DNA from: Tricholoma matsutake
Taxonomy: Eukaryota > Basidiomycota > Agaricomycetes > Agaricales > Tricholomataceae
Assembly: GCA_026075535.2 (NCBI GenBank)
Contig: AP026538.1
Span: forward strand, 6,758,001 to 6,822,000
Reading direction: 5' to 3'
DNA: 64,000 nucleotides
Positions 11,860 through 23,434 of the stretch are shown here, one piece after another (positions within the stretch are counted from its first letter, which is position 1; every line of letters starts with the position of its first letter). A program made the translations under genes and the position numbers. The notes beneath the pieces are model-generated. The model was not told the origin of the DNA and made no database searches. It saw only the letters and a program-made list of their open reading frames with translations.

Positions 11860-12974
11860 TCGCTGCGAATAGGAAAATCCTGCTCCTCTACAACTTCCAG
11901 CTTAACCTCCTCTGCAACTTGATCCTTTGCTTCCTCAACATCTACAAGTGCCAACAAATCTTGCAGGAGTTCGTCTCGTCCCTCGGGGGTGAGCATGCAG
12001 ATATCCTGACGATGGGGACACGCTCCAGCCCTGTGTCCAGGTTCCCCACAACGGTAGCAGAGATCCAACTTACGTGCACGGCTGCGGGCTGCATCAACAT
12101 CCATTGGTACTGGGACATTGACAGCTGGTGTGGGAGTTTGATGAGCAGGAATGGGGTTAGGGTGGGGGAGGCTTCGATTGAAGGTGTAGGGTGTATGAGT
12201 GGTAGTTGGAGCACGGAATGCAGCATTAAACGCCGCATTTGTGAGTCGGTTCTCATCACAGAGTGAAGCAGCTTCATACCAAGCAAGGATATCATCGTCC
12301 GCTGGGCGCCCTTCCAACATCTGTGCAATCTGGTCCTGAATTTCTTGGTTGAGCCCCCATCGGAACTTCACCACCACTGGTAACCCACTCCCATACCCTG
12401 CCATGTCCACCAAATCCTTGAACTCATCAATATAGTCGTCCACGGATCGACGTCCCTGGTGGTAAGTGGATGACTCAAGTCGTGTCACTGCTCGGTGGCG
12501 TTCATTGAGGGGGCAGAAGTGGCGTACAAACTCAGCTCGAAAGTCACCCCAAGTGGAGAAAGGTAGAGAACCGAGTTCTTTAGTTTGACGTAGGATACGG
12601 TCCACATAGAGATAGGCGCGTTCAGATTTCATGTATGTGAAGGCCCAATAAATTTTTGCAGCCTCATCGACAAATTGATGCGACTGGAGACTAATGTATA
12701 ACTCACAGGAATTAAGGAATGCACGTCCCTGCGCACGTGCACCATTAAATTCGGCGGGGGGGGACGGTTTGATCTGGGCACGTTCCTTAGTGGATGCGTT
12801 TGGCAAAACATTGTTGTTGGGTGCGCTTGGAGTTGTGAAGGGGGAACTATTAGTCGTAGGGTTAGCCTGGAGGGTCCTAACGAAGTTTTCAATCGTAGAT
12901 TTAAGCGAGTCGATTTGCGCGCGCATTCCGGAAACGTCGCTTTCAAGCGCGTCGAAGCGTTCTGATGTGTCCAT
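11856..12974 (-). CDS. gypsy B gag (capsid/nucleocapsid)
   Basis: Structural polyprotein that packages the element RNA. The open frame runs from 13109 without a stop, but its first codon there is GTG and the first ATG is at 12974 (MDTSERFDALESD), so either the N-terminus is shortened or the original ATG was lost. A coiled-coil-like stretch comes first, then a gag capsid-type region (YWAFTYMKSERAYLYVDRIL, WGDFRAEFVRHF), then one zinc knuckle, CYRCGEPGHRAGAC (C-x2-C-x4-H-x4-C). It ends at 11856, overlapping the pol frame, so pol would need a frameshift. No internal stop. Confidence 0.85.
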   Translation of the reverse strand: MDTSERFDALESDVSGMRAQIDSLKSTIENFVRTLQANPTTNSSPFTTPSAPNNNVLPNASTKERAQIKPSPPAEFNGARAQGRAFLNSCELYISLQSHQFVDEAAKIYWAFTYMKSERAYLYVDRILRQTKELGSLPFSTWGDFRAEFVRHFCPLNERHRAVTRLESSTYHQGRRSVDDYIDEFKDLVDMAGYGSGLPVVVKFRWGLNQEIQDQIAQMLEGRPADDDILAWYEAASLCDENRLTNAAFNAAFRAPTTTHTPYTFNRSLPHPNPIPAHQTPTPAVNVPVPMDVDAARSRARKLDLCYRCGEPGHRAGACPHRQDICMLTPEGRDELLQDLLALVDVEEAKDQVAEEVKLEVVEEQDFPIRSE

Positions 12975-13140
12975 GTCGCTAGGGAGCGCGTTTGGCGAAA
13001 ATGGCGGCGCAATAAAGGCGAGAGTATCTGGAACGGTGTGTAGGGACTCTGTGGAGCTTTGGGAAGCGTCGTCCAGTCCGTACCTGCCTATTTTGGGCAG
13101 CGCGTTCACGATTTTCGGGCCTTAGGGGAGAGTTTTCTAC

Positions 13141-13565
13141 TATAAGGGCAACCTGAGCCTCTAGCAAAGGGAAATCCGAAGTTAAAATTATACTACATAA
13201 TACAGGCATTGGGGACACACCTAGCAAAGGGAAATCCGAAGAGAAAACTCTAAGGATCCCCTTGCTGATGCCCAGTATATGTGAAGACGACAAAAATCAA
13301 ATATAACCTAAAAATAGAAAAAGGCGGAGATAGGCGGATCAAGGCCCCGAATGACATCATACCAAGGGGTATGTGTCGGAAGGGGTACTCCGCCTCTAAA
13401 TATAAAAGTGTCAACATATACAAACATGATAGCAAGGGAAAATTAGTAATAAAATCCAGAATAATCATAGAAAATGAAGAATAGAAGGAAATGAGGTGGG
13501 GAAAAATATGGGACGAACATAAAAAATAGGAAAAACACACAGGGCACCCCCCTAGTCCCCTTACA
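13141..13565 (-). repeat. gypsy B 5' LTR (425 bp)
   Basis: Partner of 7520-7945. Followed on the plus side by the TAACC duplication and the copia leader, which shows that the copia was the target. Confidence 0.95.
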
Positions 13566-13631
13566 TAACCACTCTGAAGGAGTGTTTTCTCCTGAGAACA
13601 TTAAACATGTTTTATTGAGTAAAAAGACTGA

Positions 13632-16600
13632 TTGAGCGCTTTTAACAGCTGCCACCACAAAATCATGTCTTCAACTCTTGAGAAACTTGTTCAAACTTTC
13701 GACGGATCAAATTACATTCAATGGGCCAACTCAATGAAGGCGTGGCTCAGGTCTCAGGGCCTCTGGCAAATAACTAGTGGGGCAGAGCAAAAACTGCCCC
13801 TGGCGCCTCCCTTGATGGCGACGAACGCTACTTTGGTAGCGGATGCTAATGCCAAGCTCCAGACCTGGAGCAACAAAAATGACCAGGCCATTGGTAGCCT
13901 AGTGCTCCACCTGGCCCCCTCCATTCGGCAGCGTGCCAACTCAAAGGACACTGCTGAGGAGGTGTGGGATCTCATCCGCACCGATTATGGTGTGGACGGC
14001 CCCTCCCAAGTCTTCGCGGACTTTAGGTCTGCAATAGCGATCAAGATCCCGGCTGCGAACCCCGCACCGGAGATTGCTAGAATGGCAGACAAATTTGAGC
14101 GCCTTACGGCTGCTAACATCGCCATCCCTGAGCTAGTGCAAGCAATGATTCTACTTGCTGCGATGCTGCGCGAGTACGATTCCTTGTCTGCAACGGTCCT
14201 TAACATGACTGCTACTAGCGCCTTGACATTTAAACATGTCAAGGACTCCATTGTCGCTGAAGCCTCAAGACGCACAGCAGTAGGAAAGCCCGCTGGCCAG
14301 CCTCAGGCCAACAAACTTTCTGCTGTTAAGCGCAAAGGGGGAAACCCCAAATGGCAGCCCAAAGAAGGGCAAAACAGCAACAGAGACTCGTCCCGAAAGC
14401 GTGGACGACATGGGGACAGAAAGACTAAGGAGGAGAAGCCGAAGGATAAACATACCCACCTCGCCTCCAAAGCCTATACCACCATAAATGGTAATGGCAC
14501 CATCATACCGCCGATGCCACTTATACAGCGCATCGAAAGACACAAACACACTCCCACAAGGGATCCTCGCCGCCGACCGCCTGCACAGGCATATACGGGC
14601 GCAGCCTCTACCTCTTGTTCGGTTTATGCCGAATATCAGCAAGCTCGAGACACCCTCGAGCAAATGCAACTTCCGTGCAGCGCGAAAAATCTGCGACCGC
14701 TGGAAGAGCACCTGACGGTGTGAGAAGGAAAGAGAAGAAGGATAGAACCAGAACCCGAGTCTAGGATCAAGGAGGTAGAAGACGATACCGTCTCCCTCAG
14801 ATCTGAACCTCTGGTGTCTGATGAGGAAGTGTGGAAAGCCATCGACGAAATGGTCATCAATGAACCCCTTGATACAGGGGCATATGATGACAGGTCAGTC
14901 CTTTTCCCTGCCACAAGCACTAAGATTAATATTCCTATGAATACAGCGAACTTTTCATGTGAAATTTTACCGCTATTAAATGTATCATGGAATTATTTAG
15001 ATCTTAATATATGTGCTATGTGTGCAAAGGGAGATTGTAAGAAAGGTGCCGACTGGATCATGGATTCAGGCGCATCAAAACACTTCACTGGTGAAATAAA
15101 AGATTTCGCTTCTTATGAGCCTTTACCGAGAAAGGACTCTACCTTGGTCCAAATGGCCACTGGTACTACTCATATAGTAGGAAAAGGAGCAGTCTTCATT
15201 AAACACCAGGTAGTATGTCACAGGAAGTCAGAGATGCATGAAACGCGGTTATACCCCGTCTACTACATACCTGACATTAATACTCGATTGATGTCAATGG
15301 GGGTCTTTTTACAAGACGGAAGTGATGTGCGTGGTTCCTCCGCACACATTTCATTTATCGAGCATGGAAACCCGATCATGCATTGTGTCCCTCTAAGGAG
15401 GAATGACACGATCTATTGGGCTCAGACTCATATATTGAGCACCAAAAAGGTTAATGTCGTGACCATTTATGTTGCTGACTACTTGACTTGGCATAGGCGA
15501 CTTGGACACCCATCCAAAGAGGCGCTAGGGAAAATGCCTAAAAGCACCATAAAATTCCCAAGGAATTTAATTATTCCTAAAGACAAAATTATATGTCCAG
15601 GGTGTGCAGAAGGGAAAATGACCTCAAAATCTTTTCCCGAGTCAGACTCACGAGCTGACAAATCCTTTGAATTAATACATTCCAACCTAAAGGAACTCCC
15701 GGTACTATCGTACCACAAACATAAATACTTCATTGTATTTCTGGATGACAAAATGTCACATATTTGGGTCCAATGTCTCAGAAAGAAATCTGACGCTGCT
15801 GCAGCGATTAGACAATTTCAAGCAATGGCTAAAACCCAATATGGCACTACAATCAAGCGCTGGCGTGTCGATCCAGGGTGGGAGTTCAAGGATTGTGAGC
15901 TACAAAAACAGCTCAAGGACTTAGGCATCAAAATAGAGATGTCTGCACCCCATGTTCATCAACAGAATGGGTGCGCAGAGCATGCCATAAGGACAATAAT
16001 GGAAAAGTTGCAAACCTTGCGATTCACCGCTTGTCTACCACAATCATGGTGGGAATTTTGCATAGAACATGCAACACATTTATACAACCGAACCCCAATA
16101 AGGTGCCTGAAATGGCTGACACCTTTTGAGGACCTGACAAAGGTCCGCCCAGATCTAAACAATCTGAAGGTCTTTGGTTGCGGTGCTTATGTCTATCTAC
16201 CAAAGGAAAAACGTCCAACAACATTATCTCCTCGATCGGAGTTAATGATGTACCTTGGAGTAGAAGATGGCATTAAAGCATATCGTTTCATGCAACAAAA
16301 TGGCACAATATTCATTGGTGCCATGGCACTATTTGATGAAACGATGTTCCCATGCTGTCCCGGAGCTAAAACTCCTGCCAAGACAGACCTTGGTGATTTT
16401 CCACCTCCAGAACCAGAAGATGACGACCACTCATCTGGAACGGATGGCGATGACCCTATACCGCCACAAAATCCGCCCCTTCCTCCATCATTAGAAGATG
16501 ATGATGATGATTTACCAAGCGAGCAAAAGGGACATGACGATGCAACTAACGCTCCTCCTACGCCACCTCCAGTTAACACTGAGGACTTTCATCCAAGACG

Positions 16601-18533
16601 TGAAGATCAACAGGAATGGCAGCAATTGCCCCATTGATCAGGCAGGCAGAGGAAAATCCCAAACCATCCCGGCAATACCTATGGAGAACAGCGACTCCCC
16701 TCTGACATAGAGAGAGACATTGCACGTGATCGATATTGGAAGAAGTCTGTGGGTCAAGATTCGGATCATAACCAAACACGACCATGACCTCAACAGCAAG
16801 AACCGGTTGCTGGACTGAGTTCAGCACCCCACGAGAGTGTGCCCGATTCCAATAATCAAGAACATGATTACCCAATGGGGAAACCGGACGAAGCAGGTTA
16901 TATTAAAAAGATAACCAAGGAAGGTGGAGATGAGCTTATCCGCTGGCTGTTATCAAAAGCAGTCACACCATCAAGCAGAAAAAGCCTAGTTCCAAACCAA
17001 TTTTGCAATATTGCACGCCTACCCCGGCAGCAGCAACTTGAGTGGAAACAGGCTTGTCGTGAAGAGTTAGAGGCTCTTCGCAAGCGACAAGTCTATGATA
17101 TCGTCGATCTTCCACATGATCAGAAAATGATCAAAAATAGATGGGTTTTCTCCGTGAAATCGGATGGAAGAAAACAAGCCAGACTCGTGGCCAAAGGCTT
17201 TTCACAAGTCAAAGGCATTGACTTTGATGAGATTTTCTCACCAGTAGTCCACTACGAGACCGTACGCCTCATGTTTGCCCTTGCATCTCTAGAAGGCATG
17301 TATATGACCAGTCTAGATGTAAAAACCGCATTTTTATATGGCAAACTTGATGAGGAGATCTATATGGATCAACCCGAGGGTTTCAGACTCGAGGGTAAAG
17401 AGCGCAAAGTAATGCGCTTACGCCGAGCATTGTATGGCCTTAAACAGGCTTCACTAGCATGGTGGAAAGAGCTAGAGGCATTTATGCGCACCATTGGGTT
17501 TGTGCACGCCAGCTCCGATGCCGGCATCTTCATACACAAGGATCCTAAGACAGGCAGCATCATTATTGCGCTAGTCTATGTTGACGATGGCTTGTTCATG
17601 GGCAAGAACAAGAAACTTGTGGATGAAAAGAAGAATGCTTGCCTGAAGCATTGGGAGTGCCGTAGTACTGAAAAAGTCACAGAATTCTTAGGCATGCATG
17701 TCACCCAGACCGCTACAAAAGTCAAACTCGATCAAACAGAATATCTCGCCAAAGTGCTCGAGAGGTTCGAGATGACAAATGCCAAAGTTGCCCCCACTCC
17801 GCTCCCGACTGGCTACAAACTGTCGGAGAACACAGCAACGCCAAACATGGCGCTTAGATCGAAATATCAGTCTGTGATCGGATCTTTATTGTATCTGATG
17901 CTCAGAACGCGACCTGATATCGCTTACGCGGTAATCAAGATGTCGCAATTCTCAGCTAATCCTAGCCAAGAACATCTAGACAAAGCAATGTACATAATGC
18001 GCTATCTGGTGGGAACCCAGAAGTACAGTATAGTCTATGATGGAGAGAAATCCGAGGGGCTGCAGGCCTTCACAGATTCTGATTGGGCAGCTGACACTGT
18101 CAAGCGCCGATCTACAATGGGTTACTTTGCTACTCTGGCGAGTGGCATTGTGTGCTGGCAGTCCCATTTACAAAAAACTGTAGCACTGTCATCCACAGAA
18201 GCCAAATATATGGCTCTCTCCGACACTTGTCAGCAGATAGTGTGGATAGAGTCCTTATTCCAGGAACTTGGATATACACTGAAGTGTGTACCAATCTGCG
18301 CTGATAATCAGGGATCCATCTTTATTGGATCAAATCCAGTTCAGGAAAGAAGGACCAAACATATAGACATTCGCTACCACTACACCCGCAAATGCATAGA
18401 AAATGACAAAGTCACAGTCGTTTTCATTCCTGGAAGTGACAACCCAGCTGACATGTTCACAAAGAACCTTGGCGCCATCCTATTCAGGAAATTTAGAGAC
18501 TCTCTTGGAATTACTTTCAAGATTCAAACTTAG
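13632..18533 (+). pseudogene. copia C gag-pol polyprotein (three TGA stops)
   Basis: A single frame codes gag, protease, integrase, RT and RNase H in the copia order. Gag (from ATG 13665) has the copia gag signature FDGSNYIQWANSMKAWL; I see no CCHC knuckle in it. Protease: WIMDSGASKHFTG. Integrase: zinc site H...H (TWHRRLGHPS) with CPGC, then FLDDKMSHIW, VDPGWEF and QNGCAEHAIRTI. A Pro/Asp-rich linker follows. RT: LVYVDDGLFMG. RNase H: FTDSDWAADTVKRRS, then ADMFTKNL near the end. Stops at 14721-14723, 16635-16637 and 16785-16787 are all TGA, and the second falls where the Arg-rich 'RSGRQRK' motif needs Arg. No frameshift, so the decay is recent. Confidence 0.95.
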
Positions 18534-18551
18534 CTGCTTAGAGCGCTGTAC

Positions 18552-18565
18552 AGTTTGAGGGGGGG
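18552..18565 (+). other. copia C polypurine tract
   Basis: The run 'agtttgagggggg' ends immediately before the 3' LTR at 18566. It primes plus-strand DNA synthesis in this class. Confidence 0.8.
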
Positions 18566-18839
18566 TGTTGAAATTAATCCCAGTGATGCATGCTGTATAC
18601 ATGAGGCAATACATGCAGCATACGCATGTTACTGCGCTTACTGTGCATACATGCGGTAAACACATTCCTGAGTCATGTGACGTCCTTATTATTATGTATA
18701 TAAGGAGAACCTGTACCATAGTAGGAATACAGTGTTCTTACCTCTGCTAACCCTAGCTGTAAGTCTAAGTAAACCCCAGGTAGGTTGTAAGGAATGTGTT
18801 GTCTCTTCCACTGTGCAGCGTATATAGTCTGCTCCAACA
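18566..18839 (+). repeat. copia C 3' LTR (274 bp)
   Basis: Same ends as the 5' LTR (TGTTGAAATT ... CTCCAACA). Followed by CATCC at 18840-18844, the second copy of the target duplication. Confidence 0.96.
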
Positions 18840-18844
18840 CATCC

Positions 18845-19346
18845 CATGGCACTTTCTGGGAAGGGAACCTCCTGCATCTCCATCTTGGTGATGAGAGCAT
18901 CTTTCATACTTTAACACACCATTCTGCTACCATCAACCCATAACCCATAACCCATAACCACAACCCGTAAACTGTAACCTGTGTACCATCTTTGTAACTC
19001 CGCATCCATTTGAACACACACTCACTAATCTACTGATAATTGACACCCAATCCTGGCTCACTGGCAGACACAACCCTGAGTAAACGGCTGTTTTGCACCA
19101 GCTGGAGCAAGTGCCACAGTTGCCACATCCCAAATTTCATCAGATAATGCTAGCAAAAACCTAAGTTTCCCCCCATCCAAATCAGACGGCACTTCAACCC
19201 TAGCTAGCACAACTGAGTGGACCCTACCGAGTACTACACACTCATCAACACCTAGCACACCAGATCTACCTGCACAACCACCACTGCCACCTCCCACACC
19301 CTTGCCAGTCAACACACCACCACCACAATGCCAATCATGCCCAATC
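18845..19346 (+). other. F-lineage LTR right part, primer-binding region and leader
   Basis: 18845-18882 completes the LTR interrupted at 7090 and ends CATCTCCA. It is followed by 'tcttggtgatgagagc', the same post-LTR sequence as in the short-LTR elements. The leader contains 'cccataacccataaccc' at about 18935-18965, a short internal repeat, not a telomere. It leads into the gag ORF. Confidence 0.65.
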
Positions 19347-19922
19347 ATGGCATCCAGCTCATCAATCAACTTCTTCAGCAGCAATGGAAGTGACAAACAA
19401 CAGCCCATGGACTTCCTCAAGAAGTTCAACCATGCAATGCATGAGGCATGTGTTAGCTTGGACACTGCCCTCATCAAAGCCTTTGGGGACTACCTGAAAA
19501 CTGATTCACCAGCAGAAGAGTGGCACACTGACAAAGACACCACAACTACCAAGTCGACCTGGGAAGGTTTCAAAACGGCATTCAAAATGCACTTCCCCAG
19601 CGTGCAGAAAGCAAAGAAGTCACTGGCAGATTTGGAGAGGGAGTTTTCAAATCTGAGGCTAGATAGGAAGACCCTGGCTACTACAGTAGCCTATGAAAAA
19701 CAGGATGTGTGGAGCCATGTTGTCTTTGCAGAGAAGGCCCTGGATTTAGCCAAATGTGCCAGGATCAAGAAAACCAGGAGCTCACTCACTGGAGTATGTG
19801 ACAACCTGCCAGAAGTCTTCAAGGAGAAGATCAGTGGTAGTGTTGGAACATGGGAGGTGTTTTGTGCTGAGATAAAGGCTATCGACATCAACACTCTGAG
19901 AAATTGGATGAGAAAGGAGTAG
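19347..19922 (+). pseudogene. F-lineage gag, cut off by a LINE tail
   Basis: Capsid-type gag of the short-LTR gypsy lineage whose pol is at 31400-36925. Recognised by the run MDFLKKFNHAMHEA, then YLKTDSPAEEW, a conserved Trp in TWEGFKTAFKMHFPSV, and DVWSHVVFAEKALDLAK. The frame is open upstream to about 19302 without an ATG, so the true start is uncertain (ATG 19347, MASSSSINFF). The C-terminal part with the zinc knuckle is missing: a stop at 19920-19922 is followed at once by a 21-T run, the tail of an inserted LINE fragment. I first took it for a host gene; the gag pattern and the LTR upstream argue against that. Confidence 0.7.
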
Positions 19923-20060
19923 TTTTTTTTTTTTTTTTTTTTTGATTCCCATTTATTCTCCTTTGTGGCATACCATGTAAGAGACTAAATATATACAATG
20001 TGTGTTCTGTCTTGGCTGTCCCCTAGTGCGCTATCTTCATCATTTGAAAGGAGTAGTGTT
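19923..20060 (-). mobile_element. very short LINE 3'-end copy with 21-nt A tail
   Basis: T21 at 19923-19943 is the A tail on the minus strand. The next about 60 bases (ttctcctttgtggcatacca ... gagactaaatat) match the 3' end of the longer LINE at 20214-20275. So this is a tail-only, heavily 5'-truncated insertion of the same family. Confidence 0.7.
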
Positions 20061-20195
20061 TGACAAGTCCAGTCTGGTCTGGTTTTTTTGACCCCAACAG
20101 GGGCAACTGCAGACCAGACTGGTTGTGTTCATTCTCAATTTCTATGCAACTATGGACTGGACTTGTCTAAACCGGTCCTAATCAGTTGCTTAACA
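20061..20195. repeat. hairpin, possible MITE
   Basis: GACAAGTCCAGTC at 20062-20074 is the inverse complement of 20155-20167. Inside it 'agtctggtctg' (20071-20081) pairs with 'cagaccagact' (20110-20120). The whole could fold into one long hairpin. Related words (accagtct, ggactgg) occur at 46570-46730 and 48055-48120. Target duplication not resolved. Confidence 0.4.
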
Positions 20196-23100
20196 GTTTA
20201 TTTATTTATTTTTCCCATTTATTCTCCTTTGTGGCAAACCATATGTAAGAGACTAAATATGTACTGTGCAGTAGTCCGATTGTAATCGTATCATTTGAGT
20301 TCCTCGTCATCAGAAGGGAGTCACTTGGTGGGACTTGGGCGCTGTTTTGCACTGCAATAAGTGGTGCTGTGGCTGTGTATAGTGTAGATGTGTTGTCTGC
20401 TGTTTGTCGATGCTTTACTCATTCCTCTCTTCTATTCCTATTCCTCCCCTAATGTTGGTAGCTCCCTGAAAGTGCTCTGCCATCTCCCTGTTTCCACGAT
20501 GTATAAGAAAAGTGCACATAAAGTTTTCTGCGTAGTGAGCAGCTTTGTAATGTCAATGCTTCTTCCTCCCGTGTTATTGCGTAGGGTTTGTCTGGCTGCA
20601 TTGTGTGCTGGGCAGTGCAGTAAGAGGTGTTGTACGGTCTCCTCGGTCTGTTGACAAGCTGGGCAGGTCAGTGATTCTGCTTTTCTGATATGGTGGAGGT
20701 GCTTAGCTAAAGGTACATGTCCCATTCTCAACTGTGAGAGGATGCTGGCAAGCTTTCTCAGCAATGGTGTGATGAGCTTGAGGTATTTGTTGGAGGGGGT
20801 TGTGGGGTCTGTCTTCTTCATCCTTTTGAACCACTGTGATGTTGTCCATGCTCTCTGTGCCCTCTCCTTGAGTTTCTCCCCATATGCTTGTGCCATCGCC
20901 GACTTGCTGTGTGGTAGTTTTCTTCTGAGTAGCTTCGGTAGCTTGTCTGCAGGACTGCTGCCATCTGTGATTGCCCTCTTCGCCTCCTCATCCGCTTTCT
21001 CGTTCCCTTCTACCCCTTTGTGTCCCGGGACCCACTTGATTTTTATTCGTATGCCTGCATGCTTTTTTTGTAATGCCATGATGCTCTTGTGGATGGCGTT
21101 GAAGATGTAATGGCCTGCAGAAGGTTTTGTCAGTGTGGTTGCTTTAATGGAAGCTCGGTTATCAATATAGATAATAGCTGATCATATTCCCCACTCATTG
21201 TTTATCAGTTTCATGGCTAGTAGGGCTCCAACTCCTTCCCCTTCAAATACTGTGTGTTGGCATTGTAATCCGAGCTGGTGTCGTAGTAATGTCTTGAGCC
21301 TCCCTCTTCTGTATAAGGCTGTGCTGGCTCCTATACGGTTCTCCATCCTGGATCCATCTGTGAAGACCTTGACATCTGGGTTGTCGTTCATTATCGACTC
21401 TATTGCCTTGTCTGGGTCAGTTATAATTTCTGTCATTATGCTGGGTGTCCATCTTGTCTCGAATCTGACTGTTTTTATGGTCTCAATCTTCTCTGGCTTT
21501 AATCCGTATCTGTGCATTAGATTGTGTAATGGGGTGGGGTGTTGCTTCACTAGTCTGTTCACTGCATTCCTGATTGGCTTGTGGAGTGGGTGTGATTCAG
21601 GGAGTGTCGCTAAATGTAATGCTGCCCGGTGTCTGTGCTTGTCCACCATCATGTGGAACAGTAGCAGGTTTGCCATAACTTCCAATGCATCCATGGCTGT
21701 GGTTTTCATGGCGCCTGTTATCATGACTGCCACTCGGCGTTGTATTGAGGCCAGTTTAGTGAGTATTGCTTGCTTCGTTCCAGCTTTGTCCTCTCTTTTG
21801 CCTGCATTCTGCTTTGGGGTGAGGAAGACGTCAGCAGCATACATTCAGGGTATTGCAATAGATATATATAGTTGTCTGAAGTACTTAGCATGTATGCCCT
21901 TCGATGCTCATGCTATTCTGCTGAATTGTATTATCCAGTCCTGACCTCTTGCGAGCGCTGCTGTGGATTGTCCCTTCCAGTTCAACTTGTTGTTGACCAT
22001 GACTCCCAGGAATCTTGCTGTCTCCTTCGATGGAATGCATTGGTTGCCTAGGATCAGCGTGCTATGGGGGGTTGGGATCTTCTTCTTGGGGTTGACTGGG
22101 TGTGGGATTAGTTTCTTTGTAATGTCCAGCAGTTGGAACTTTTCCATTCCGAATTCGCAGTTGTGAATTTTTGCCCATTCGAGGACACTGTTTGGGCAGT
22201 TCATGATGTTTCTTAGCTTATCGTGGGTTTCTTTAAAGTCTGTGCTGGTGACTATGATTGCTGCATCATCAACATACAGCAGCATCTGTTCCCCATTCTT
22301 GATCACTGGAACCTTCAACAGATCAGTGTTGTAGAAAAGATAGCAGATTCCTGAAAAGGGGTCCCCTTGGTCTAGGCTGTTTCGGACCACAAAGATTTCC
22401 ATTTGGAAGTCGTCGAAGGATATTGTGGTGCATCTGTTGCTGAGTCTTCTTTTCATCCATTCGATATATTCCTTGGGTACTCCACGTTTCTGCATGTTGT
22501 GAAATAGCTGCTTGATGTCTACACTAGGGAAAGCGCCTTTAACATCCAAGAATAGGGCAGAACCGACTTGACCTTTTCTCCAGGCATCCTTCACTGTCTT
22601 CGTGAGCATGTGTAGGGAGTCTGTTGTAGTTCGTCTGGGTCTGGCACCAAAATGGTTTGTGGGTAGCAGGTTATGTATTTCGCACATGGTGACGATATCT
22701 TCCATTTGGCAACTGTTGAGTAGCCTGGCCATTCCATCGGAGAGTACAATGGGCCGCCATGCCGATGGTGATGTGTAGTCTGGTTTCCCTGGTTTTTTGA
22801 GGATAACTGTTTCTGTGAGCAACCATTCCTGTGGGTAATAGTTCAGAGTATTTGTTGCTTGGAAGAGTGGGGCGAGGTGTGGAACAAGGTCTTCTCTGGC
22901 ATGTATCAGTACTGAATTTGGGACCGTCCCCTTTCTGCTCACTTTGAATGGTTTCATTTTTTGTATTGCCCTGTGGATTTGTTTGTCGGTGATGTTCTGA
23001 AATTTCCATCATGGTGGTGGGTACCGGTAGTCATCTGGAGGTGCAGTCAGTGTTGGGTTTTCTGGGGGGAAGAAGGTCTCATATAAAAGTTGTCCTTTGG

Positions 23101-23425
23101 CGGCGTTGTCTGCTGCTTCCTTGGTGATCCTTTTTGTTGTGGGGTCCCTCACCTGCTGTGTCGGGATCCTCATCTTACCAGCGTCTGACCGTGGCGAGGT
23201 GATGAGCTTGCTCACCTGCCATATGTCCATTTTGTCTAGCCCTTCTAACCATTCTATCCAGTGTTCAGCCTTTGCCTGCCATATCTTTTCAGCATATTTT
23301 TTCCCTTGCTGTCGATGTTCATTATGGATGGAGTGGTTCGGGTTCGCATGCTGGTGTTTTGCTCTACCTGCCAGTTGTTGCATTTGTTTCTTTTCCTTGG
23401 AGAGTTCTGGTGACCACCTGCTTAG
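20196..23425 (-). mobile_element. LINE (RNase H-bearing), 5'-truncated copy
   Basis: Non-LTR retrotransposon on the minus strand. It has a TTTA-rich tail (20196-20213 on +), a 3' untranslated region, RNase H, a reverse transcriptase and the spacer after the endonuclease. It starts abruptly near 23425 with RWSPELSKEKK, so ORF1 and the endonuclease are missing, the usual result of incomplete target-primed synthesis. The missing part is what is present, in a different copy, at 48273-51116. Confidence 0.85.
20438..23425 (-). pseudogene. LINE ORF2 fragment: reverse transcriptase and RNase H (four TGA stops)
   Basis: One continuous frame from 23425 to 20438. RT blocks: WRPIVLSDGMARLLNSCQME (fingers), DVKGAFPSVD (catalytic Asp), LDQGDPFSGICY, and the YVDD active site in LLYVDDAAIIV. 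A connector with AADVFLTPK follows. RNase H: VFTDGSRMENRIGAS, EGEGVGALLAMK, YIDNRASIKA and WVPGHKGVEGNEKADEEA, keeping the acidic residues and His. The Cys-rich end (LTCPACQQTEETVQHLLLHC) is typical of this group. Stops at 23009-23011, 21908-21910, 21845-21847 and 21182-21184 are all TGA. Inactive. Confidence 0.9.
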
Positions 23426-23434
23426 GTTAGTGTG

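Larger units (their letters stand above)
7520..13565 (-). mobile_element. Ty3/gypsy element B, complete boundaries, nested in copia C
   Basis: LTRs at 7520-7945 (3' LTR) and 13141-13565 (5' LTR), target duplication TAACC at 7515-7519 and 13566-13570. Read on the minus strand the LTR starts TGTAAGGG and ends CCCTTATA. A polypurine tract (agagagggggtga) lies just upstream of the 3' LTR. Gag and pol are in different frames and overlap by a few bases near 11856. Only four TGA codons interrupt pol, so it is a young but disabled copy. I could not identify a clear tRNA primer site. Confidence 0.96.
7091..18839 (+). mobile_element. Ty1/copia element C with a nested gypsy
   Basis: Identical-length LTRs (7091-7364 and 18566-18839, 274 bp each) and a 5-bp target duplication CATCC on both sides define it. 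A primer-binding site lies at 7365-7379 and a polypurine tract at 18552-18565. The leader is split (7365-7519 and 13571-13631) by gypsy B. Gag-pol runs 13632-18533 in one frame with three TGA stops. Without gypsy B and its duplication the element is about 5.7 kb, normal for copia. A solo LTR of the family lies at 29360-29633. Confidence 0.96.

Noticed and set aside
18935..18975. Telomere-like CCCATAA repeats
   Set aside because: Only a few imperfect units inside an element leader; not the CCCTAA repeat and far from any sequence end.
19302..19922. Possible intact host gene of about 200 residues
   Set aside because: The protein pattern is a retrotransposon gag, an LTR and leader lie upstream, and it is cut by a LINE tail.
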